Assembly (NCBI GenBank): GCA_029718625.1
Contig: CM056383.1
Coordinates: 21,429,930 to 21,493,929 of the forward strand
DNA length: 64,000 nt
Reading direction: 5' to 3'
Source of the DNA: Synaphobranchus kaupii
Lineage: Eukaryota; Chordata; Actinopteri; Anguilliformes; Synaphobranchidae
Position 1 is the first letter of the stretch. Every line of letters starts with the position of its first letter. The notes under the pieces were generated by a model, which had not been told where the DNA came from, made no database searches, and saw only the letters and a list, made by a program, of their open reading frames with translations. Shown here in pieces: positions 1 to 12,418 of the stretch. The translations under genes and the position numbers were made by a program.

Positions 1-1380
1 AGCAAGAGTAAAAGTATACAAAAACAACTTTGGTGGTTTCAATTTACATGCATTATATCACTGAGGAGACTACATTATCTGCACAAGTAAATATCCAGTA
101 AACTCCAGAAATAAGCAGGAAAGCACACAGTTGCTCTCACAGTCTCACAGGTGTACTATCCACTCAGAGAAAACAGATTCTTCCAATCTTCCCTGAGGCA
201 AAATGGCTTCCACATAGCTATTGCCATGTGTCACTTTGATAGAGGCTCTCAGGGAAACGTGTGAGTCTCCATGAATCTGTAAATTTTCGTAGTTTGTTTC
301 TTTTTTTTTGTCAGCAGCCATTGTCATTTGCAGGATGAGGTAATAAAGATATATGTATTCAATGTATTTGGATAGTTTACAGTACTACGGAATCACATCA
401 TTATTTTTGCTTTCTTTCCTCTTGTCATTTAGCACTTGGCTGATGTTCTTTCTACAGGAAATATGTGGTCTCTGTAGTTTATTTAACAGAGCTGAGAAAA
501 ATACTGGACACTTCTCTGCCCATTGTTTTTGGTTAAGGTGAGTTTTCCCCTCCTTCTTGGTAAAACTCTTGTGAAAGGTACTATATAAATACAAAAACAC
601 ATACATCTGCTTCAGGTGAACGAGTGGGTAAACTATTCTAACCTTTGACTCTATGACCTCTGATACATATTTCTGACCATGTAACCACAAGCTACCTCCA
701 TGTTTGATTTTTCTTTATACTATCCAATAGTGTCTCTCATGTGGCATCACTACACTGGATATGGGAGTTGGCCATACATATTTATATTTTTTTTCTGTTT
801 TAGAAAATTTGTGATGCTGTTCAGTTTTCTCCAGCTCAGATGAGGTGGTTTAACACCTTGTCATTTTGATAGAGATAAGGGAGTGATTTGGTGAATCAGG
901 ATCTCAGTCCCAGCTATGCAACATTGAGTACAAAATGTGTGTGTGTGTGTGTGTGTGTATGGGTACATAGTTTTACAACATAATTTTCCACTTTTCATGC
1001 CTTCAAGTATATATAATACTGCAGGGGTCATCATGAACTGCCTTAGAAATACATTTGGTTATTTGATTGTTATGAAGTGAAAAATGATGACGATATGATT
1101 CAGATGCACCACACAGGGAAGCAGACATTGAGAATGTATTCCTCCATAGGAAGACTTTCTGGAAAGTGTTTTACGAACTATTTCACCTAAAGCTTTTAAT
1201 GGAGAATTGGATATAAAGTCATATCTGTGACTTTTTTTGGATGTTGGTCTATGGTCTGTATGATAAAATTAAATTAGTATATTTAGTCTGTTTGTTGTTC
1301 TCTCTTTTTACATGTTGGGGGGATTTGGCCAGTTATTATTTATGCCATATCGTGGTTCATATAGCATTTATGTAATGTTT
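1..1380. other. Unrecognised AT-rich noncoding sequence
   Basis: I see no exon, RNA gene or identifiable mobile element here. Open frames are short and have no recognisable domain. The only simple repeat is a TG dinucleotide run at 936-958. Confidence 0.6.
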
Positions 1381-1389
1381 ACTTTTATT

Positions 1390-1575
1390 TTGACTGTTAA
1401 TTGTTGCACAACAAACTCACTCACCAATGGGATTCTTAGGGTGCAGAATGGTGCAGCTTGTGAAGACCTATGGGTCAAACGAAGCTGATGAAGACCTATG
1501 GATCAAAATGTTAACTGTCATTGCTGAATAACAGTACTCGTTTTTTGGAGCGTAAGTGTGTGAGTTTTCATTCTG
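1390..1575 (+). repeat. Retroelement 3' end with two hammerhead-like cores (Penelope-like candidate)
   Basis: The stretch carries two nearly identical modules in tandem, at 1457-1480 and 1485-1508. The second reads CTGATGA, then a short AGACC/GGATC stem with a TAT loop, then CAAAATG. The first reads CTTGTGA, AGACC/GGGTC stem, CAAACG. This resembles the catalytic core of hammerhead ribozymes (CTGATGA, stem II, GAAA) known from Penelope-like retroelements. The sequence after it, ending near GTGAGTTTTCATTCTGG, looks like a retroelement 3' end in fish. Both cores deviate at essential positions, so these are probably dead. No reverse transcriptase is visible nearby. Assignment to Penelope rather than another LINE is an inference. 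Confidence 0.45.
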
Positions 1576-2810
1576 GTTTATCCGATAAGACTCAGATGCA
1601 ACACAAATTATGACTATGTACAGTCATGCATCCTTGCAGTGTTGCAGACCTCACACTAACGGCACAATAATAAGTCATAGCTATGCATATTTTAAGAAGG
1701 CATCTATTTTACTTACATATATTGTATGTTTTATAACTATTTATAATTCTGTTTTTGAAAAGTTTTGGTCCATATGCACCACTGTTAAAAAAATAAGCAA
1801 GTAGAAATCTGTCCTATACGGAAATCCATACTCTGTGACAGCCTGCCAATACACAGTAGCAAAATAACTTGGATCAGAGTGAACAAACATTGAATTCCAC
1901 ACACCGTACATGAAGACTGACGAGATGCAGGATAATGACTCACTTATGACAGGAGCAGACCAGTGCCCTGCAATGGAATGCTTCTGGCCTGAGCTTTGGC
2001 AGCTGGTAGATAACTGACAAAAAAGAAAAAAACTTAGATAAAATAAAAAAACTGTTGAAACGTGTTACTCAGCAGTCTTTGACAGAGGTTCTGAAAGGAC
2101 CTTTTAGGGGCTAAATTACTGTCGAGTGAAAACACATAACACACTCTGGCTGATGTCATTTCACAGCTGTTTGAATACGATTGAGCGTTGCACGGCTAAA
2201 GTGCCCCCCTCGCACCGTAAATGCGCAGTTTTACCTTGTGACGCCATGCCAGGGAGCCTCTGTCAGATCCTGTTTCACGAGAGCTGGTCTCTTCTTGTGT
2301 CATGAGATCATTCTCTTTTGTTTGATATGAGGGTTATTCCTCCTCCAGCTTCCATTTGTGTTTACAGCTGTTTTTTCTCTGCTTTGCTGTCCCTGCTATT
2401 TCAAAGCAGCTGTGGAACATGTCTCCCTTTACTTGTCTCAATACTAGCCCCTGCTTAAAGTATTTATGTCTATCTGGTACTATATAGGGTACTATAAAGA
2501 TATTCTACCTCTTTTCTAGGGCATGTTCATGTTATATATTTTTGGAAATGAAGGAGATACGCACACTGTTATTAAAAGTGGACAAATAAAATCCAAAACA
2601 AATGCAGTATACTGCTCAGTGTATTATGTGATTATGTGAGCAAATGTGCAAAAAGTGAAAATGAAAATGTTTTGGTCAAACGTAGATCATCGTCAGTGTC
2701 TGAGTGATATTAACAGCATTATCCTTATCACCCGATACATGGGCACGTAATAATTGATTAATAATGCGCAGTCAGCAAACTGATAGCACAAAAATGATGC
2801 CGACATTACC
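1576..2810. other. Unrecognised noncoding sequence
   Basis: No gene or clear repeat is visible. The part at about 2100-2450 is somewhat richer in GC and CpG than its surroundings and may be single-copy. Confidence 0.5.
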
Positions 2811-2885
2811 GTCAATCAATCAATCAATCAATATTTATTTATATAGCGCATTTCACAACAAGTTGTCACAATGCACTTCACAGCA
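2811..2885. repeat. Interspersed repeat fragment with (CAAT)n leader
   Basis: A short (TCAA)n run is followed by TTTATATAGCGCATTTCACA and then a GTTGTCACAATGCACTTCACAGC-like segment. The TATATAGCGC...TTCAC...CACTTCACAG pattern recurs as an interspersed fish repeat, and a related copy lies at 15117-15340. I cannot assign the superfamily. Confidence 0.5.
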
Positions 2886-3756
2886 AAACAGCAAAATGGA
2901 TGCAGTAAGACGGCAATCGTGTAAACTTTTTCTGCAGTGGTCTATTACGTATGTTGTAGCAATATCAGTACAGTAGTACAGACATTAGACTAATAACCTA
3001 TGTGAAAGAGCTGAAGAGAGAAAATAAATACTCCGAAAACAAAACAGTTATGAAATACTGAGAACATGGTCTCAGAACTGCATCTGTTTAATCAGCTAAA
3101 TCAATGGCCGGGAACCGTCATTTTACAAAAACCGTGTACAAAAATCTGTCACCACTATGTAGACTTCAAGCAGCACTCTACCCCAGTGTTTTAAAAAAAC
3201 AACTTGGCGGAGAGTGAATTACCTCTCTTCGCTAAGCAATGTTTTGAAATCCCTTTAAAGAAAGACGTGCGCCACATGGCCCTGGCGTTAGCTACGGGAG
3301 CGGGGTTGCTGGGGTAGGCTTCTTTAGCATTCCGCGTCCGATGCGTCGAGGACTGCCCGCAGACTGTAAACTAACGTCAGCCTCTGTGGCACTGCAGTGT
3401 GGCAGACTCAGATCCCTCCGTCGCTGGACACGAGTTTGCCCAGGGCGAGAGGCTGGTTTAGCATTCCCACCCTACCACACTCTGGGCTGAGCGAGCAAGG
3501 CCAGGGAACAAACAGCAGGAAGCACAGACTGCGTGCGACAGGCAACAGGCTCTGAATTGCTAAAACCTCAACCTCTGAGAAGGGTGTCCTGTTAAACGTG
3601 CCATTTTGTGTCTTTTGGTACAAAGCAGGCATGAATGGACCACAATGAGACTCATGCATGCCTGATGCGTTATTATTCCCTGGCTTTTCCTGTTTTCTTT
3701 CCTGCTGTGAAGAACTTTGGCCTGCCACTTGTTGTATGAAAGGTGTTATAACAGTT
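2886..3756. other. Unrecognised noncoding sequence, partly GC-rich
   Basis: No gene is recognised. The part at 3240-3560 has more GC and CpG than its flanks, so it could be a conserved noncoding block. Overlapping open frames on both strands are uninterpretable and low-complexity at their ends. Confidence 0.45.
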
Positions 3757-3812
3757 TTTATAATAATAATAATAATAATAAAAAAGTTTATTATTATTTT
3801 TATTATTATTAT
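3757..3812. repeat. ATA/TTA microsatellite forming an inverted repeat
   Basis: A run of ATA triplets is followed after AAAAAGT by TTA/TTATT triplets. The two halves are complementary and could fold into a perfect AT hairpin. Confidence 0.85.
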
Positions 3813-4531
3813 TGAGGCGCTCATTCACAGAACTCTGAAAATGTCACTCACTTAAATGAAAGTGTCCGTGCTGGCTTTTCAGTGGCATAAGCAGTGAAAT
3901 CTGTTCACGTATAAGAAAATTTGTTGGATGTGCAGCTTGGGATCAATGGGAATGCTGTGTTGTAGCCTTGATGTTCTACACTACTGAGATTGCTGCATGA
4001 CTGCATTGCAACTGTTAGTTATTACCTTGTTTAGCATTTCGGTAACAACATTTGTTGGTTAATTGTTATCACTGAGGGTTTTTTAAATTATCCATCCATA
4101 GTAACCATGTTTTCTCCTAATTGGGAATGTCCTGTTTCTGTGAGATCGTACTCATCATTACAAACTCTGTTAGTTTGGGAGAGAGGAGAACAGCACACGC
4201 GGTCTTCTGATGTCAAGCAGGTGTTTCTTTTCATTCCACAGCCCACCACACAGACGTTAAAGTAAAGGAGGACACCTCCTGCGCAGCTTGTGCAGGCAGA
4301 CCGTGGGTGCTTGATTGACCAGAAGGGGTCGCTTGTGCAAGCTGATGTTCAGACATCCAAATTTGTTCTTCAAAGTGATTAGCTGCTCTTCTGGTATTTA
4401 AAAAAAAAAGAAATATCAGGTGAGTTTAGAATGAAAATGTTTTGTGGTACATATGCAGGATGTTTTCCTCATTTGATATATTAGTCAAGGTCACATCTTT
4501 GCAACATCATAGATTACAGCATCTGAATGAC

Positions 4532-4567
<36 letters not shown>

Positions 4568-6963
4568 GCACTTTAATTTTCATGGTGTTCCTTATTTGTC
4601 TTGAATAAAATGTGTTTGTTCATCCAAATTACTTTGTGTCTTGCAAAGGGTTAATGGGGCAAAGCAACTCAATTTAAAAAGTCAACACCTTTTGGTTCAC
4701 ATCATCGAAATTACAGCCATTCAGTCCAGACCATTGTACATTCCACACTAAAACTGCCCATCTGGACTTCAAATAGACAAAAGTGTTCTTTCATATTTGT
4801 TTACTGCTCAGTGAAATTGATGCCATTAATATCGCCTTTCAAAATAATAGATTATCATCAGTACTATAATCAGCACTATCAAGAGATAAATATCAGTAAT
4901 TTAATCTCTACAGTACTTTCTTTGAGAATAATAAGATTTACAAATGGATGTGATTATGTCATTAGTTTACATCTTTCCAGAGATTACGATCCTTAAGAGT
5001 TTGGTGCATCTGGTTTCTGGTGATTAAGGTATTTAATTAAAGGCTGTGCCTTTTCTGTGAATGAGATCCATTTACTATTGGCCAAAACTCAAAGAGTGTT
5101 ATAAATGACCCTTGTATATCCAAATACTCCCCCCCCCCCCCCACCAAACACATGTAGAGGACATTGTATACAACCCCTACTGAAGAAATGAATGCCTTAC
5201 ATTCACTAAAATCACCATAAATGTTGCAAGCACTTGCTTAAATAAAATTAGGCTCTAGGTTGGCATGTTTAATGAACTATCAATAATGTCTTTGTTTCTC
5301 CTTAAGCACTGGCCCAGGGCAAGTGTAGGTTTAAGCATGCTAAAGCTCCATGCTCCTCCTCTATACTCCTGTACTTGCAAAGTAATTTGTTGGTTAAATG
5401 TAAATTTAAAAAACTGCTACATAAAAGGGGCACTGTAGAAATATAAAAACAACAAAACAAAAAGGTAAAAGCTTAAAAAAAGAATAGCAAAGCGCGGGTG
5501 AGATTGCTTCCATGTGTGTTCTGCTGTTGAGGCAGAGTGCAGTGTAGCTGCGTTTGACCTGCATGGCCAATTCAGTTTTGAAAAGGCACTGTTCTTTTAA
5601 AGAACCCCTAATTTTAATAAACCCCACCAACCTAAAAGCAGCAGAGCTTGCCAAAAAAAAGATTTCTTCTGGAGGTATTTTCAGGTGCACTGCAAACAGT
5701 GCATGAAGTTATCCCATGAATCAATAACACTTGGTGAGTGTTTTGGTCTGTACCTCTCCCACTGCTGCAATTATAATATATTTCTGTACATATACATATA
5801 TACTTAACAATACATCAAATAATACAACTGAATATATGGTGGTGCTCCAAATATATAATTCAATACATGCCAAAATCCTACATACTACCATGTTTGCTAG
5901 ATAATACATTATTTTGGCTATATTCAGCTATATCCCTCTGAGACAAAAGCAGCAATAATGAGTACAAGTGACAATACATTGTACTTCAAAATCAGTAAGA
6001 GTTTCAAATTTCAAAAATAAGTCAGTGTAATGTTTTGATAACTTTGGCATTTGAACTTAACTTCTGGAAAAATCTCCTTCCTTTCAATATTTTATGTTTA
6101 GTTTGAGTCTTTATAATACCAGCACAGGGCATTTTCAGCAAAGCCTTCTTTAAAGGAATGCTGAGATAAAAGACCAAAAAGGTAACCAGATCAGCCTTCC
6201 ATTGCCATAAAGAAATCACAAACCAAGAAAGCCTATATATTGATGCTCCATATCAGTACATTTCTCCCCATCTCAGAATGTCAGAGGCAAAAAATAGATA
6301 CATATTAGGATCTAGCGGTGCCATTTTACAGCTTTTGGGGGAAATAGGGGAGTTAGAGAAAATCACTAGAAGTAGCTAGCTTACGGCAGCTATTGATCTC
6401 CCAGTCCAATTGTTCAGGTGTGCTGTCCCTGGTTCTTAACTCTCTGACACATAGAAACACACCGGTGTGTCCATTCTATTCTTACCGTTGGCAACTATGG
6501 ACACACGGGTGAGTTGGAACATAGACAAATGTTTTGAATGATTGCGTAACAATGGGGGCTAATTCTAGCTACTTCTGGCCCAATTCTAGCTATCACTGAA
6601 AATACACAAAACGAGAATTTGTGGATACTTACATCATGAACATTAAGAATAAATATAAATGTTTAAGCTTGAAGCAAATTTGTTACAGAACACAAGAGTA
6701 ACTAGTATTTGAATCAAACAAACAATACAATGTCTATTGTAATAGGCCTAAACAGTGAGGAACAAAGCAAATAAAAACTTTCACTAGACATCCAGTGAAA
6801 CAGTTTGTAGTAAACCTACTGCTTGTTCAGTGTAACAGTAGCCGATACCTAACCATTCCAAACACACAAAATCTCTCATTTAAATATGGCTGTTTGCAGG
6901 TGGAGTCATTTGCCTAATGCATCTTAGCTGATCACCCACAAAGAGTGAAATATCTACTACCTA
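3813..6963. other. Unrecognised AT-rich sequence with simple repeats
   Basis: No exon or mobile element is recognised over about 3.1 kb. Simple repeats are a TTA run at 4532-4567 and a 14-base C tract at 5129-5142. A short perfect dyad, ACACACCGGTGTGT-like, lies near 6459-6470. Confidence 0.5.
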
Positions 6964-6964
6964 T

Positions 6965-7977
6965 CTAGTACCAGGTAGACACCTTTTTGCCTCCAAAACA
7001 GCCTGAGTTCCTTGTGGTATAGATTCAACAAGGTGCTGGAAACATTCAAGGTGCTGGATTCTGGTCCATGCTGACTTGATAGCATCACACAGTTCCTGCA
7101 GATTTCCCGGCCACACATTCATACTGTGAGCCTCTCATTCCACCTCATCACAAAGGTGCTCTATTAGATGGGATCTGGGGATTGTGCAGGCCATTGCTGT
7201 AAACAAGTCACTGTCATGTTGTTTTAACCAACTTGATCCATGCTTTGTGACATGGCACATTATTCTGCTGGAAGTATCCATTTGCAAAAGGGTCAACTGT
7301 GGCCATAAAGGGATGCACGTGGTCAGCAACAATGGTATTCTGTGGCATTCATTACTAGGGATAGCTGCTACATTATGGGAAGGATGTGCTTTGTCTTGTC
7401 TGTTCTGTAGTGATCTTGATGATGTCTCTGTATGCACTTATTGTACGTCGCTTTGGATAAAAGCGTCTGCTAAATGAATGTAATGTAATGTAATGCATTC
7501 AAATGATGCTCAATATTGGTATTATGGGGCCTAATGTGTGCCAATAAAATACTCCCCTCGCCATTACACCACCACCACAAACCTGCACTATTGACACAAG
7601 ACAAGATAGACCCATGGATTCATACTGTTTACACTACATTCTTACCCTGCCATCTGCATCTCGCGGCCGAAATTATTCAGACCAGGCAATGCTATTCCAA
7701 TCTTCAAAAGTCCTTTTCTTAGCTGACTGAAGCGAAACCCACTGTGGTCTTCTGCTGCTGTAGCCCATCTGCTTCAAGGTTCAACGCATTGTGCATTCAG
7801 AGATACCCTTCTGCACACCACTGTTTTTGTTTTTTTTCAGTTTATCGCACCATTCTCTGTAAACTCTCGAGACTTTAGTGTGTGAAAATCTCAGGAGGGC
7901 AGCTGTTTCTGAGATGCAGGAACCACCACGTCAATCATACCACGGTCAAAGTCGCTTATATCATACATCTTGCCCAT
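6965..7977 (-). pseudogene. Tc1-like transposase pseudogene
   Basis: Translation from the ATG at 7977 begins MGKMYDISDFDRGMI, the start of a Tc1-family N-terminal DNA-binding domain. A frame change follows, after which ISETAALLRFSH and SRVYREW, typical of the helix-turn-helix region, can be read in the next frame. The C-terminal part gives IEHLCDEVE, corresponding to the conserved region near the third catalytic residue of DDE transposases. The middle is deleted or frameshifted and is split by the SINE at 7352-7494. The segment that should hold the second catalytic aspartate is eroded. Transposase would bind the terminal repeats and catalyse cut-and-paste transposition; this copy cannot. Confidence 0.75.
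7352..7494 (+). mobile_element. 5'-truncated SINE inserted in Tc1
   Basis: The 143-bp insert ends with GTACGTCGCTTTGGATAAAA, then GCGTCTGCTAAATG and (AATGT)n, the standard tail of a fish tRNA-derived SINE. It is flanked by a perfect 7-bp target duplication GCATTCA at 7345-7351 and 7495-7501. There is no A/B box, so the copy is 5' truncated. It must be younger than the Tc1 element it interrupts. Confidence 0.85.
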
Positions 7978-8123
7978 AATAATGTTTAGTCATATAACAA
8001 CTAAACCTCTTCACTGTGTCTCCATGCTTGATACATTGAGTTGCAGCCACAAGATTAGCTGTTTGAGGGAGCAGGCTATTTGCATTAACGAGCCTATATA
8101 CCTAAGAAAAGTGGCCCCTGACC

Positions 8124-10084
8124 GTATATTTGCACAGATATTTTGAAGTGTTCCTATATCTTGATAATACATTGTATATTCCTTTTACACAAGGGTACTG
8201 CCTATGAGACTGCCACTCCAAACAGTTACTTGCCATTGTTTAGAAATTAATGGTCCACATTATTGAGTCTCATTCATTTAAGTGTGTCTTATTCTACTGG
8301 GCTCCAAAGGGTAACTCCAAAGGGTTATAGATGTACTTGGACAAGGTCACCCCAGAATTCTATACCACCAAAATATTCTTAAAGGAAAGTGCTATTGAAA
8401 AATCTGCCAGATTATCCCAGGATGATATTATGTTCCATTGACTCCTGGATTCAGTTGAAACAGCAGGCCATCTAATGGAAAAAAAAGTAATTTTGTTGTA
8501 ATAAGTAGATAAAGAATACAGCATATAGAAAACTATACAAATGAATTGCAATGTTTGTACGTATTTTTATTGCATACTTTCCTATTTGCATTTAATGTCT
8601 GTGAGTAAAAAACAAGATGTTGTAAATTCTCCCTTTCTTGTCAATTTTTGATGTGAAAGGTTCTTCAAAGTCTTAAGATGAATCTGTCAAGCTTTGATGT
8701 AAGTAAATTGTGAGATTCTTTTCTATTTTTTATTTATATTTTTGTAAAAATCCATTTAAAAAAAAAAAAAAAAACAATATCCTTGTACTGTACTCACAAG
8801 TGGAGACTTTATGAGCTGGATGTTTCCAGAATCTAGTCAGCCCTGAACATGGATTTCAGTAACATAAATAGCATTTGGAAAACCATTTAGCATTTTTTTC
8901 TGTTCTTTTAAAGTATTATTGTTCTTTAATTGCATTTCCTTCCCTGCAGCAGACTGCAGGCGAAGCCGTTGAAAAATGGAATGTTTGTTACGCTATATTG
9001 CAGCAAGGCAGGTATTCTCCAATTACACTACGCCCATGCTGCTCTTCGCTTTCCTGACCTTCACTAATGATATTTGGTTACATTCACATAATTGTTGCTG
9101 CCTTGTCTGAGCCTACACTTGAAATTGTCCTCACATGGGAATTAGGTTTCATCTTTTAGGAAAACACAGAAACACAAGCTCATTATGGGAGAAAGAAGAA
9201 TAGCTATATCCCTAGGTGTATTATCATCGATTTGTATCCACAGCTTAATTTATTATCAGCAAATAATTTGGTTACAGGCCTCCGTCCGCCCCAAAAACTG
9301 TAAAGCTGTTATTCTCTGCTGAGCTTGCTGGTGTCAACCATGACTAGGAATCCCACCAGCTCATCGTGCAATGATGTCACCTCTGGGTGATCAGGCACCA
9401 CTGTGGGCCCCGCTGTGGTGTGACGTGTGTTGATCCAAAAATGGACAGACGCTACACCACCAGGCTGCTTGTGCTATTTGAGTAAGTGGAACATTACACA
9501 CATACACTTGCATACACACAGACCCACTTGCACACATACACACACATGCACACACACATACACACACACACACATCCAATTTCAAGCAGGTGCTGTAAGG
9601 GGCATTCAATCAATATTTTAAGCCAGATAATGGAGAATGCAACCAAATTGCTTAAGTTATGGGCATGAGGAGACGTGTACCAAAGACAGACTTGAACAGA
9701 GGAGACTTCCACCCCTGCTTCACCATTGGCCTAATAAACAAAGGAAATTGAAATGCCACCTACCCAATCAACTTGAGGAAATGGATTCTAATTGCACATT
9801 GTCATTAGCCTGTCGCACTTCTTACCTGTAGCCCATTCTGACAAAGAAAGCTGTCATCAGTTTTCATGGAGTGCTCTGTGCGTGTTTGTGTGTTTGTGGC
9901 ATGATGGGTCTGTGCGTGCGTGTGTGGGTGTGATTTTTATTTCCAACAATTAACCTGGCCTGAATAGCTAATTAGTCATATACAAATGGCTGTTCACTCA
10001 TAGATTATATTACAGTAAAACATATCACACATCAATAAATTATCAAGAAATTCAGATCACATAAATGATTTAACCAATTAAATA
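8124..10084. other. Unrecognised sequence with poly-A and CA repeats
   Basis: No gene is recognised. There is an A-rich tract at 8757-8775 and an interrupted CA repeat at 9488-9575, which generates spurious histidine/threonine-rich frames. The moderately GC-rich block at about 9280-9470 could be single-copy conserved DNA. Confidence 0.5.
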
Positions 10085-10152
10085 ATACCATGTTAAATGC
10101 ACTTTTTGAAAGTCACCTTGGCTTAAAGCATCTGCCAAATGACTAAATAGTA
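10085..10152 (+). repeat. Decayed SINE tail
   Basis: AAAGTCACCTTGGCTTAAAG followed by CATCTGCCAAATGACTAAAT is a mutated version of the SINE tail seen intact at 7446-7480. No head with Pol III boxes is recognisable. Confidence 0.55.
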
Positions 10153-12334
10153 AAACTGTAAATAATTAAGAGCAGCATTTGGCATGGAATCCAGAAAGAG
10201 ATATGCTTCTCCTTGCCTACCCCTGAACTACATAGACCAACATAAAATGTATTCTCCGTTTCAAGAAAGACATAAATAATAGATCTTTTGAAAAAAAAAA
10301 GTGAGCGGTATTTACAGATATCGTTAGTATGAGCTGTCAGAAATCACAGTCTAATAGGTTCCTCCAGCTGTTCATTTCATTGATTGGCTTGCATTTGGCC
10401 ATAATGGGCCCCAGGGCTACACTGAAATAAAGCCCTGGGCTTCAACAGGTTTGCTATAATGAGTATGTATTGTGCAGATTATTACCAGTGGTATTTCATG
10501 CTGTAAAATAAGTTGCACACTCATTGTGGGATAAATACACATTTCTGTTTCAGAACATATACTTGCATGCCAGTTTCTGTATAAGTGTATCAGCACTACA
10601 TTTAAGTTAGATGGCATATTATCAATTGTAACATGCAGTGCCTTTCAGAAAGTCATTAATATTGGTATTAAAAACTGGTATTCACAATAAACAATGCACA
10701 AATATACACATAAGCACATAGGTCACTGTCATCATTCAGTGTTGTTGTACAACAATTCTTGGAGTTGTACAATTTATGTCTGTAAATGGTATTTATGTCT
10801 GTAAATGGAAACAAACAACTTAAATTCTATCCGAAAATGAAAATGGGTATTTTCAAAGTCATTTTGTCTTCAAGAAATTCTAGTATGTCTGTAATGATGA
10901 CAATTTATGGAAGATCCACTTTGTTGCACGGTACATGTTAGTGGTGTCTTCCTCTTTCAACTATGACAGCTGCCATGGCCATTGGCAGTGCACTGTGTCA
11001 CTATGTCAGTAATTGTGACTGTTTAACGTATGCAGTCCATTCATGGAATCCCCCCTCATGTCTCCAGTGCCCTGCTATTCGTGTCCAAACATAAATAGAT
11101 ACAAGGACTGACACTTAAACCAGTGGCTACACTTCATTTTATAAGATCTTGTTGCATTTGATTTATGGAGGATAATACAAGTCGGTGTTTTATTTTGCCA
11201 TGGATTTGTGAATAAAGCCCACATGTAGTGCTGCAACAAATTAGCACAGGGAAGTACTCTGAAAAGATGTACAACTGTCCAACAGTAACAACATCATTTT
11301 TATTTTTTTTTCTCTTTATTGAGGGTGGTTTTTTTAGAGCTGGCATATGGTGAATGCTCTCGTGATGCCATTCACATCTGTGGCAGACTGAACAACATTC
11401 CTCTGAAACTGCCAGACAGCGATTATTTGCCACATAACAGGCCACCGAGCACAATACAGCAAAATAGTGGCAATAGGAAACCTGATAATGATTGGGCCTG
11501 TAGGTGCCTAGTGAGAAACTAGGGGGTGCTAATGCAGCAGTAACATGAGTATCCTTGGCACATCCGGTGAGCTAGGTCTTGGCTGTAATGAAGGACCTGC
11601 TTTTTTCCTGCAGTCCAGGTTTGGTCCAGTTCTGCAGTCCAGTTTGATGCCAGGAGCCCGCCTCTGTGAACTGTGATGGGACTGCCCATTATTTATTGAT
11701 ATTCATTATATGAGTAATTACTTCAGTTTTTTAAAGGATTGTTCAACATGCGGCTTGATGAGAAGGCTCTATCAGCCACTGGCTGACCATCCCATCTAAC
11801 CCACTCAGCTTGGATTTTTCTTACGTTTTCTCGGGGGGTATTTTGTAAATGTTCATACATTTTCATCTTTCCCATATATGAGAATTTTTCTGTAACTAAA
11901 GTTTAAAGCCTTTTCTATAATTTTTCTGAAATTAAAGAGACTCTTTTACAGTAATAAATGTATTAATATAACAGAATATGAACAAATTGATGTGCACCTG
12001 ACTTAAATAACGTACCGTATATGTATTCTTCAAGATTTCTTTTCACTTTGCAATCCAACAAAAACATCACAGAAATAAGTTTCTCAGTCAAATTACTCTC
12101 TGTCGAAATATGATAAAATCCTCTGGCCCTTTAGTCACTACTTAATGTAATTGCTCTCTACTGACTTTGATATGAATCTTGAACCAGAGGTTTTTTGAAC
12201 TCTTATTAGCAGATCACCAGAAAAGCGTGTGGATTAGATTTTCTTCCAGTTGTTCTAAAAGAGAACTGATTCATATAAATAATGAATGGCCACTTTTTGT
12301 ATGTATTATGATTATGATGATGAAAATGATGATC
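10153..12334. other. Unrecognised AT-rich noncoding sequence
   Basis: No exon, RNA gene or mobile element is recognised over about 2.2 kb. A small direct duplication of about 18 bp containing TGTCTGTAAATGG lies near 10780-10808. Confidence 0.5.
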
Positions 12335-12418
12335 ATTATTATTATTATTATTATTATTATTAGTAGTAGTAGTATTAGAAGCAGTAGTGTTGTTGTTGTT
12401 GTTGTTGTTGTTGTTAGT
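12335..12418. repeat. Compound trinucleotide microsatellite
   Basis: Three different trinucleotide runs adjoin: ATT at 12335-12360, TAG at 12361-12374 and, after a short spacer, TTG at 12388-12418. The succession suggests stepwise mutation and expansion of a single starting repeat. Confidence 0.9.

Larger units (their letters stand above)
6964..8123 (-). mobile_element. Degenerate Tc1/mariner transposon
   Basis: This resembles a widespread fish Tc1-like element read on the minus strand. The right end contains CCTAAGAAAAGTGGCCCC, matching the family terminus, while the opposite terminal repeat is poorly preserved. Length is about 1.16 kb including a 143-bp SINE insertion, so roughly 1.0 kb of element remains, shorter than an intact Tc1 (about 1.3-1.6 kb). 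It has internal deletions, frameshifts and stops and is certainly inactive. The family call comes from pattern memory of the nucleotide sequence and protein fragments, not from a search. Confidence 0.75.

Noticed and set aside
9391..9712. Histidine- and cysteine-rich frames on both strands
   Set aside because: They are produced by the CA/TG dinucleotide repeat.
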